This document shows positions 1-5,133 of a stretch of 8,026 bases of DNA, one piece after another. Location: positions 1 to 8,026 of the forward strand of contig JAJAYX010000313.1 in the NCBI GenBank assembly GCA_026785985.1. Reading direction: 5' to 3'. A model generated the notes under the pieces. The model was given only the letters and a program-made list of their open reading frames with translations, did not search any database and was not told where the DNA came from. The position numbers and the translations under genes are program-made. How positions within the stretch are numbered: the stretch's first letter is position 1; every line of letters begins with the position of its first letter. Origin of the DNA: Rudanella sp. (GTDB lineage Bacteria > Bacteroidota > Bacteroidia > Cytophagales > Spirosomataceae).

Positions 1-378
1 ATCGTAACCCAATTCGCCGAGGCCATAGGTAGCGGCCGATGAAGCATAGACAAGGGGGATCTGATACTCAATACACTTTTGCCAGATTTTCTTGGAGTAT
101 TCGACGTTGAGGTGGGCAAAAATGGCGTAATTAAATTCGGTGGTGTCGGTGCGGGCACCAATGTGGAAAATGAACTCGATTTCCTGATAATTATCGGCTA
201 ACCAATCAAAAAGTTCTTCGCGGTCAACGCGTTCCTGAATACGTTTACCCGCAAGATTATGCTCTTTTTCGGGGTCCGAAAAATCATCGACGGCGACAAT
301 AAAATTGAAATTTTCCGCATTCAACTTATTGATTAAACAACTGCCGATGAATCCGGCAGCCCCCGTGACAACAATCAT
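1..378 (-). CDS. hldD: ADP-glyceromanno-heptose 6-epimerase, N-terminal part (runs off the left edge)
   Basis: Translating the minus strand from the ATG at 378-376 gives 126 open residues up to the window edge. The start MIVVTGAAGFIGS carries the Rossmann GxxGxxG loop (G6, G9, G12). An acidic stretch VDDFSDPEKEHNL (from residue 30) sits where the nicotinamide-cofactor ribose is bound. HIGARTDTTEFN (72-83) and ASSAATYG (112-119) match the well-known HldD/RfaD signature of the extended SDR epimerases. The YxxxK catalytic pair lies beyond the edge. In this family the enzyme epimerises ADP-D-glycero-manno-heptose to the L-glycero form, a cytoplasmic step supplying the LPS inner core. The neighbouring lpxB fits an envelope role. 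A TAnnTTTG-type box lies about 73 bp upstream. Other sugar-nucleotide epimerases are possible, but the TDTTE and SSAATYG motifs favour HldD. Confidence 0.9.
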   Translation of the reverse strand, partial: MIVVTGAAGFIGSCLINKLNAENFNFIVAVDDFSDPEKEHNLAGKRIQERVDREELFDWLADNYQEIEFIFHIGARTDTTEFNYAIFAHLNVEYSKKIWQKCIEYQIPLVYASSAATYGLGELGYD

Positions 379-450
379 AGTTCAGTAGTGCTTAAACGTA
401 TTTTTGGCTATTTATTTGATTAGGAAGGTCTGATGCGGGCAAAAGTGGCC

Positions 451-458
451 CAAAGGTA
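451..458 (-). promoter_or_regulatory. Putative Bacteroidota -7 promoter box for hldD
   Basis: The minus strand reads TACCTTTG, a perfect fit to the Bacteroidota -7 consensus TAnnTTTG. It lies 72 bp before the hldD start codon. The nearest upstream TTG (476-474) leaves a spacer of only about 15 bp, shorter than the usual 17-23, so the -33 element is weak or different. The match is seen directly; promoter function is inferred. Confidence 0.45.
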
Positions 459-605
459 AGAGGATTAGCCACACAAACCTATACCTTATTTAAGGGAAAA
501 ATATAACAATTACAAGTTATGCAAACCAAAAAGTTAGTTTAACAAAACGCTATCAGGTAGTTAGCCCATCGTTCGAGTGTATTTTTTTGAGCCACTCCAA
601 AACCG

Positions 606-613
606 TACCTTTG
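606..613 (+). promoter_or_regulatory. Putative -7 promoter box for the queD-lpxB-GNAT operon
   Basis: TACCTTTG is a perfect match to the TAnnTTTG consensus and lies 66 bp upstream of the queD ATG. A TTG at 587-589 leaves a 16-bp spacer, slightly below the usual range. Transcription would begin near 618-622, inside the palindrome at 617-635, which supports a regulated promoter. Confidence 0.5.
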
Positions 614-616
614 TAT

Positions 617-635
617 CAGTGAACACCGTTCACTG
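617..635. promoter_or_regulatory. Perfect interrupted palindrome at the predicted transcription start (candidate operator)
   Basis: CAGTGAAC-ACC-GTTCACTG has two perfect 8-base arms around a 3-base centre. It begins 4 bases after the -7 box at 606-613. The size and symmetry resemble operators of dimeric repressors such as TetR-family proteins (inference). Alternatively the transcript would start with a small hairpin, but a 3-base loop is tight. No regulator gene lies in the window. Confidence 0.5.
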
Positions 636-679
636 CATTTGGGCGTTGTCTGGAAAAACCGCCCTTAACAAACCAGAAT

Positions 680-1096
680 ATGGTCTATATCAGCAGAACA
701 GAACATTTTAATGCAGCGCACCGGCTGTTCAACCCGAACTGGTCTGACGAGAAAAATAAGGAGGTTTTTGGCCCCTGCGCCAACCACAACTGGCACGGTC
801 ACAACTTCGAGTTAATCGTAACGGTCAAGGGAGAACCCAACCCGGATACGGGCTTTGTGATTGACCTCAAAGTGCTGGGCGACATCATCAAACGGGAGAT
901 TATTGATCAGGTCGATCACAAAAACCTGAACCTCGACGTGCCGTTTATGCAGGGAAAAATGGCGAGTTGTGAGATCTTCATCATGGAAATCTGGACGATC
1001 CTTGAGCAGTCACTCGCCCCCGTCACCGAAGCCCGTTTGCACCAGATTCGGTTGTACGAAACGCCGAAAAATTTTGTGGATTATTACGGGGAATGA
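680..1096 (+). CDS. queD: 6-pyruvoyl-tetrahydropterin / 6-carboxytetrahydropterin synthase family protein
   Basis: This 138-residue protein has the full length and motifs of the COG0720 (PTPS/QueD) fold. The zinc ligands are H14 in FNAAHR and H39 and H41 in WHGH. The likely catalytic cysteine is C33, with D79-H80 in VDHKNLN completing the triad. E127 in LYETP is the expected pterin anchor. Family members act in the cytoplasm on 7,8-dihydroneopterin triphosphate, giving 6-carboxytetrahydropterin (queuosine route) or 6-pyruvoyl-tetrahydropterin. The C-x5-HGH spacing is closer to PTPS-type members than to the C-x3-HGH of classical QueD, so the exact product is uncertain. The ATG at 680 is the only sensible start, and no Shine-Dalgarno sequence is visible. 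It is first in an operon, and its stop overlaps the lpxB start by 4 bases (ATGA at 1093). Confidence 0.88.
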   Translation: MVYISRTEHFNAAHRLFNPNWSDEKNKEVFGPCANHNWHGHNFELIVTVKGEPNPDTGFVIDLKVLGDIIKREIIDQVDHKNLNLDVPFMQGKMASCEIFIMEIWTILEQSLAPVTEARLHQIRLYETPKNFVDYYGE

Positions 1097-2223
1097 ACTA
1101 TTACCTAATCGCGGGCGAACGCTCCGGCGACCTTCATGGGGGCAACCTGATCCGCTCCATTCGGCAACACGATCCCCACGCGCACTGCCGCGCCTACGGG
1201 GGTGAGCAGATGCAGGAAGCCGGGGCCACCATTGTGCGGCACTACCGCGAAATGGCGTTTATGGGCTTTTTGGAAGTGGCCAAAAACCTCGGCATTATCC
1301 GTAAAATTCTGCGCGAGTGCCAGGACGACCTTCTCGCCAACCGCCCCGATGTGCTGGTTCTGATCGACTATTCCGGCTTTAACATGCGGGTGGCTAAGTT
1401 TGCCAAAAAACACGGTATCCGGGTGTTCTATTACATCTCGCCCAAAGTTTGGGCCTGGAATCAAAACCGCGCCCTGAACATCAAAGCCCTGATCGACCGG
1501 ATGTTCGTGATTTTCCCCTTCGAGGTCGATTTCTACAAAAAATTCGACTACGAAGTTGAGTACGTCGGTAACCCGCTGATGGATGCATTGGCCGCTTTCC
1601 AGCCTAACCCTGATTTTATACGGCTGATTTGTAATTCGCCATCAGATAGCAGAAACGTTATCGCCCTGCTGCCCGGAAGTCGCCGTCAGGAAGTTACCGC
1701 CATGTTGCCCGTTATGTTGGCGGTTTCGCGGCAGTTTCCCGACCATCAGTTTGCGGTCGGAACCGTCAGTAACCTTCCGAAGTCTCTCTACGACAGTCTA
1801 CTAGCCGATTTTCCTGATGTGATCCGGGTCGATGATGCCGCTTATGACTTGCTTCATGTGTCGGAAGCCGCGCTCGTTACCTCTGGCACGGCCACGCTCG
1901 AAACAGCTCTGCTGAATATCCCGGAAGTAGTATTGTATAAAACGACCCGACTGTGGTATCAAATCGCCAGCCGCATTTTGGCCGTGCCCTATCTGTCGCT
2001 TGTGAACCTGATTGCGGGCCGGTTGGTGGTTCGCGAACTCATCCACGACTGCACCCCCAACCGGGTTGCCGAGGAACTCCGGGCCATTTTGCCGGGCAGC
2101 CCCCGCCGGGAAACCATCCTCCGCGACTACGCCGAAGTTCAGGCAAAAGTGGGCGGCCCCGGTGCCTCCGAACGAGCCGGGAAACGAATGGTTGAATTGG
2201 TGAAAGAATACGCAAGCAAATGA
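1093..2223 (+). CDS. lpxB: Lipid-A-disaccharide synthase
   Basis: This 376-residue protein is a full-length GT19 glycosyltransferase (family about 380). Visible motifs in order are AGERSGDLHG (7-16), YGGEQM (35-40), MGFLEV (57-62), LIDYSGFN (90-97), YYISPKVWAW (113-122), VGNPLMD (158-164), LLPGSRRQEV (192-201) and TSGTATLE (263-270). D92 probably corresponds to the catalytic aspartate of the family. The first motif is GERSGD rather than the commoner GEASGD. LpxB joins UDP-2,3-diacylglucosamine and lipid X into the tetraacyl disaccharide 1-phosphate precursor of lipid A at the inner face of the cytoplasmic membrane. The start overlaps the preceding stop by 4 bases, and its own stop overlaps the next start in the same way (2220-2223), so translational coupling is likely. 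Confidence 0.95.
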   Translation: MNYYLIAGERSGDLHGGNLIRSIRQHDPHAHCRAYGGEQMQEAGATIVRHYREMAFMGFLEVAKNLGIIRKILRECQDDLLANRPDVLVLIDYSGFNMRVAKFAKKHGIRVFYYISPKVWAWNQNRALNIKALIDRMFVIFPFEVDFYKKFDYEVEYVGNPLMDALAAFQPNPDFIRLICNSPSDSRNVIALLPGSRRQEVTAMLPVMLAVSRQFPDHQFAVGTVSNLPKSLYDSLLADFPDVIRVDDAAYDLLHVSEAALVTSGTATLETALLNIPEVVLYKTTRLWYQIASRILAVPYLSLVNLIAGRLVVRELIHDCTPNRVAEELRAILPGSPRRETILRDYAEVQAKVGGPGASERAGKRMVELVKEYASK

Positions 2224-2642
2224 CAACGATCACTATTCAGCCCATTACTGCCGAAGACACGCTTCTTCTGCGCCATTCAGTTCTTTGGCCCGACAAGCCT
2301 TTCGATTATGTGCGGCTTCCCGATGATGAGCAAGGGCAACATGTCGGTGGATTTGTAGAGGGAAAACTCGTGGCCGTAATTTCCCTATTTGTGGACAAAC
2401 CAACGGCTGTAGCCCGTTTCCGCAAGTTCGCCACGCACCCCAATTTTCAGAATCAGGGCATTGGCACTCAGTTGCTGAATCAGGTGATTGGGCAGGCCCG
2501 CCAGGCGGATACCATCGAATTATGGTGCGATGCCCGGCTCACTGCGGGTGCTTTCTATGAGCGGTTCGGGATGCAGGCCGACGGGGCCGTTTTCTATAAA
2601 GGCGACATTGCCTACAGTCGTTTTATGATGAAGCTTTGTTAA
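2220..2642 (+). CDS. GNAT family N-acetyltransferase
   Basis: This 140-residue protein fits a single GNAT domain. FATHPNFQNQGIGTQLL (70-86) holds the acetyl-CoA pyrophosphate-binding motif Q77-N-Q-G-I-G82. The later GAFYERFGM (110-118) is the typical motif-B segment. The N-terminal IQPITAEDTLLLRHSVLWP resembles small GNATs that begin with a receptor helix after RHxVLWP-like residues. Members transfer an acetyl group from acetyl-CoA to an amine, but the substrate cannot be read from the sequence. The ATGA overlap with lpxB puts it third in the operon, which does not by itself prove an LPS role. Its TAA stop lies within the outer end of the inverted repeat starting at 2640, so the last codons could have been set by insertion of that element. 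Confidence 0.85.
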   Translation: MTTITIQPITAEDTLLLRHSVLWPDKPFDYVRLPDDEQGQHVGGFVEGKLVAVISLFVDKPTAVARFRKFATHPNFQNQGIGTQLLNQVIGQARQADTIELWCDARLTAGAFYERFGMQADGAVFYKGDIAYSRFMMKLC

Positions 2643-2775
2643 ATTGAATGATGCTGTAAATAGTCCGTTGCGGATATCAATTCTCTATTCGGCTATAGAC
2701 TTTGAAAGGACAGAAACAGGCTTTCGCATTGGCGGGAATCCCAGTTGCAACGGATTATTTACAGCATCAAATTTA
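2640..2775. repeat. MITE-like element or giant hairpin with about 29-bp inverted repeats
   Basis: The core arms are 2651-2671 (ATGCTGTAAATAGTCCGTTGC) and 2747-2767 (GCAACGGATTATTTACAGCAT). They are complementary over 21 bases with one G-T wobble. Pairing continues outward to 2640 and 2775, with three unpaired bases on the left (2646-2648), giving about 29 pairs around a 75-base interior. The interior has no ORF of note. TA dinucleotides at both outer ends would fit a TA target duplication as made by IS630/Tc1-mariner elements (inference). There is no T-tract after either arm, so it is not a typical intrinsic terminator. It could still stop or stabilise transcripts between the converging genes. 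Confidence 0.6.
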
Positions 2776-2786
2776 GTGGGCGCCTT

Positions 2787-3011
2787 TCAAACTTGTTTGG
2801 CTGTGGGTGGTTTCCGATAAAAATCTTGGATACGGTGTGCCTTTCCATTGCGGCAAGCGACGCGCAGTTTTAGCACCTTGTCCCCAAATGAGGGCCGGGG
2901 CATTCGGGCCGGTTGCACACCGCCGACGGGTTTATTTACCTGTATGAGATTGAGGAAGGGATTCAGGGGTACATCGCCCTGATCGAGCAGGTAGTTGTAG
3001 CCCGTTAACCG
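2787..3011 (-). pseudogene. Start-less coding-like fragment, identity unknown
   Basis: The minus strand is open for 74 codons (3011 to 2790) and ends at TGA 2789-2787. The product includes GYNYLLDQGDVPLNPFLN, then ARMPRPSFGDKVLKLRVACR, and ends in HRIQDFYRKPPTAKQV. Its balanced composition and GC-rich third positions look like real protein rather than random reading. No ATG, GTG or TTG precedes the GYNY segment, and an in-frame TGA lies at 3014-3012. The only internal ATG would leave 38 residues. It begins 8 bp after the ATP-grasp stop, in another frame. I do not recognise the family. The likeliest reading is a decayed C-terminal gene remnant; a 38-codon plus-strand frame (about 2894-3007) is a weaker rival. 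Confidence 0.35.
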
Positions 3012-3019
3012 TCAGCGGG

Positions 3020-4135
3020 TTATGGTTTCTCCGCCTGTTTGTTGGCCCTGCTTCGCTGGTAAAAGCCCCAGGCTTCGCCGAGGGTCATGTAAGGCACGCC
3101 AAGCCGGTGATTGGCGCGGCTAATGGCATACGGTACCCGCCAATGCTGGAGTAGTACCCGCCACCCCTCCCAAATGGAAAAGCCGGGTTGGTAGATGTGC
3201 GCCGGTTCGGATCCAACCCCGTTCAATTCCACGATTCGGATGGTTTCGCCCCGTAACAAATGCTCGATTGACCGGCACCGCAAATCGAATCGCCCGTAAT
3301 GAAACCCGCTGACAGGCAGGCTTATCCGGTCGAAAACCGCTCTTAGTTCGGGGGTGATCAGGTGGTTGCCGTTCAGGAATTTGGTGCCCCGACAGTGATT
3401 GCCAATGGGCATCAGGAGCCGGGTTTCGCCTGCCTGCAATACCTCATTCAGCCCGTCGCCGTAGTGTTTTTCGAGGGCTTCCCGTTGCAGTAGGGCGCGT
3501 TCGTTCCGGGCCAGCAACCGGGCAATGGACAGCCGCCCGTCGCCCGTTACGCCCAGAAAATCTTTCACCACAATGGAGTATACTGTGCGGGTTGCCTCAC
3601 CCGGAAAGCGGTAATAAAACACGCCGAGTTCGAGGGGTTCGGCCACGTATTCCTGCACAATCAAGTCCTGCCGGTGTTGGGTCAGATACTGCGTCAGTTC
3701 GGCTTGGGAGTCCAGTTTTTCAACCCCAAAACCACGCTCACCCCGGTCGGGTTTAGCAATGATGGGAAACCAGAAATTAGCCAGCATCATCTGGTCTACA
3801 ATCGCATCGGAGGTGAGGGTAAGGTGCCGAAAAAACAGCGTTTTGGGTTTATATTTCCCCTCGATTTTGTTCAGCACCGTCATTTTCGATTCGCCCCGCA
3901 TTCCCCCATTTTCGATGCCGGGGTTCGATGCCGAGAAGAAAAACCAGGAGCGGGCTTTCAGCGACAGCCAGCCGTAATACACCAGAACCGGGGTGTAAAT
4001 AACCCAGAATGGCCAGTATTCCCAACTCCGCAGTTTAATCAGAAATAGGCTGTTTTGGCTCTGCCGGTGCCAGTATGCCGCCAGTGAATCCCAAAATCCG
4101 GGTGGTTTAGTTACTTGTGAATCAAGCAATTGCAT
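3020..4135 (-). CDS. ATP-grasp family protein (D-Ala-D-Ala ligase-like, unknown substrate)
   Basis: Starting at the ATG at 4135-4133 gives 371 residues. An ATG at 4183 would add 16 residues but overlap the upstream gene by 62 bp; the chosen start overlaps it by 14. Residues 38-67 are rich in W, Y and F and could form one membrane-associated segment. NPGIENGGMRGESK (71-84) follows. PIIAKPDRGERGFGV (124-138) looks like the ATP-grasp glycine-rich loop with its lysine, and VQEYV (160-164) like the adenine-contact strand. RFDLR (282-286) and IVELNG (301-306) supply the expected magnesium-binding D284, E303 and N305. ATP-grasp enzymes join a carboxylate, activated as acyl phosphate, to an amine or thiol. 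The substrate here is unknown. It is probably co-transcribed with the upstream NRDE gene. Confidence 0.75.
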   Translation of the reverse strand: MQLLDSQVTKPPGFWDSLAAYWHRQSQNSLFLIKLRSWEYWPFWVIYTPVLVYYGWLSLKARSWFFFSASNPGIENGGMRGESKMTVLNKIEGKYKPKTLFFRHLTLTSDAIVDQMMLANFWFPIIAKPDRGERGFGVEKLDSQAELTQYLTQHRQDLIVQEYVAEPLELGVFYYRFPGEATRTVYSIVVKDFLGVTGDGRLSIARLLARNERALLQREALEKHYGDGLNEVLQAGETRLLMPIGNHCRGTKFLNGNHLITPELRAVFDRISLPVSGFHYGRFDLRCRSIEHLLRGETIRIVELNGVGSEPAHIYQPGFSIWEGWRVLLQHWRVPYAISRANHRLGVPYMTLGEAWGFYQRSRANKQAEKP

Positions 4136-4844
4136 AACTGGAAATGGGGTAATGATGAGTGCGGCCGGGGTTGCTGAAATCATCGTAAATCAGGGCCGTT
4201 TGGGCGTTGGCGCAAACCACGCTCGTCAGGCTTACGGTGGCATACCGGCCCGGTCGGCTCATGCAGATGGCGTTAGCGGGGTCGTGTTGGCCGGCGGTCT
4301 TGTGAAAGTGCCAAATGGACTCCACGGTGGGTGCGGGGTGGTGGTTTAGCCAATCTGCAAACCAGTCTTCGCGCACCTGCCGAATGGGGGCCGCGTAAAG
4401 CGTTGCCGACGACCAGATGTGGGGTTTTTGCGGGTCTTTTTCGATGGTATAAACCTGCGAGCCATCCCACCGCAGTTCGAGCAGGCGGCTCGTTTCGGCC
4501 ATCAGGAGCGTGAACGGTTCAAGCCCCGCAAAGTGGTAGTTCTGAACAAATTGATCGAAACAGTTGAACTCAAAAACCGCCAGCACCACCTGCCCCCGGC
4601 TGTGCCGATAGGGTGGCATGGGTTGATGCGCGACGAAGGCCCCGTTGAGCAGACAAACCGCCCGGCCAGCCGAAGCAGCAATCCAGCTACCCTGGCTGGC
4701 CGGGTCTTTTGGGAAAATAATCGACTGATAGCCAATTATTTCTATGGCTGGCAGACAAGCTGTGGGGCGGCTCAGCTGTTCGTCGCGACTGGAAGTCAAT
4801 ACAAAGTCCCCCTGCCGGGTGGGAAGATACGTGGCCGTACACAT
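4122..4844 (-). CDS. NRDE (TANGO2-like) family protein
   Basis: This 240-residue protein begins MCTATYLP and has TSSRDEQLSRPT at 17-28, where S19-R20-D21-E22 occupies the position of the NRDE motif that names the family (TANGO2, Transport and Golgi organisation 2 homologues). The conserved Cys2 right after the initiator methionine is typical and would become the N-terminal residue, as in Ntn-hydrolase-like folds. A segment GSWIAASAGRAVCLLNG (52-68) fits the usual GTWLA-x-N-x(n)-LLN region. The length is close to the family norm of about 240-260. Biochemical function in bacteria is not established; eukaryotic TANGO2 has been linked to lipid and haem handling. No signal peptide is seen. It is probably first in a two-gene operon with the ATP-grasp gene. 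Confidence 0.82.
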   Translation of the reverse strand: MCTATYLPTRQGDFVLTSSRDEQLSRPTACLPAIEIIGYQSIIFPKDPASQGSWIAASAGRAVCLLNGAFVAHQPMPPYRHSRGQVVLAVFEFNCFDQFVQNYHFAGLEPFTLLMAETSRLLELRWDGSQVYTIEKDPQKPHIWSSATLYAAPIRQVREDWFADWLNHHPAPTVESIWHFHKTAGQHDPANAICMSRPGRYATVSLTSVVCANAQTALIYDDFSNPGRTHHYPISSYAIA

Positions 4845-4969
4845 GGCATAGGTTGAAAAAAGGCGTACAGAATAATAGGCAAGCTATATGCCAGCCTATA
4901 TCAGGTAGTATAAATGTTTGATTAAGAGGTGGTTATTGGTTTTCCGATGGTAAATGGCCGGGTGAAAAT

Positions 4970-5004
4970 TCCTGATATGTCGGAAGGGTTGGGAAATATC
5001 AGGA
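4970..5004. repeat. 9-bp inverted repeat TCCTGATAT/ATATCAGGA
   Basis: TCCTGATAT (4970-4978) and ATATCAGGA (4996-5004) are perfect inverted copies separated by 17 bases. A third copy, ATATCAGG, sits 98 bp to the left at 4898. The spacing would suit a dimeric DNA-binding protein or a weak hairpin; neither is proven. Confidence 0.35.
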
Positions 5005-5072
5005 TTCCTCGATAACACGAGACTGCCGTTTGTAATACGGTGTGGTGTATAATTTACTAAAAATCAGCGGGT

Positions 5073-5080
5073 TAACTTTT
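5073..5080 (+). promoter_or_regulatory. Weak -7 promoter-like box for the DUF5686 gene
   Basis: TAACTTTT, followed by G, is one base from TAnnTTTG (or TA-N3-TTTG) and lies 53 bp upstream of the ATG at 5134. No TTG is found at the right distance upstream, so this assignment is tentative. Confidence 0.25.
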
Positions 5081-5133
5081 GTTCGTTTGTCTGGTACACT
5101 GCTTGCGGACGTTAAACTATCGTTCCTGATTCC

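Larger units (their letters stand above)
379..679. other. AT-rich divergent intergenic region between hldD and the queD-lpxB operon
   Basis: This spacer of about 300 bp separates two divergently transcribed genes and is clearly more AT-rich than either flank. I found no convincing ORF, tRNA or riboswitch in it. It holds one TACCTTTG box on each strand (451-458 minus, 606-613 plus) and a strong palindrome at 617-635, so it probably carries both promoters and a control site for the rightward operon. Confidence 0.7.
4845..5133. other. Divergent intergenic region with short ATATCAGG repeats
   Basis: This AT-rich spacer of 289 bp separates the leftward NRDE gene from the rightward DUF5686 gene. 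No ORF or RNA gene is evident. It contains ATATCAGG twice (4898-4905, 4996-5003) and its complement CCTGATAT once (4971-4978). The last two form a 9-bp inverted repeat with a 17-base loop (4970-5004). A -7-like box for the rightward gene lies at 5073-5080. I found no good TAnnTTTG match for the NRDE side. Confidence 0.6.

Noticed and set aside
606..679. Possible preQ1 riboswitch before the queD-like gene
   Set aside because: The leader is about 60 bases and has only the perfect palindrome; I could not find the conserved preQ1 aptamer pattern.
1105..1464. 119-codon minus-strand frame within lpxB
   Set aside because: LpxB motifs are unmistakable on the plus strand across the same bases; the reverse product has no motif.
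2894..3007. Plus-strand 38-codon frame with GFIYLYEIEEGIQGYIALIE before a TAA
   Set aside because: It looks protein-like but is shorter than the overlapping minus frame, lacks ATG and has a TGA just upstream. Kept only as an alternative to the minus-strand remnant.
3674..4048. 124-codon plus-strand frame opposite the ATP-grasp gene
   Set aside because: The minus strand has ATP-grasp motifs here, while the plus product has no coherent domain and unusual composition.
4419..4856. 145-codon plus-strand frame opposite the NRDE gene
   Set aside because: The NRDE start (MCTATY) and SRDE motif on the minus strand explain the region; the plus frame is an antisense shadow.
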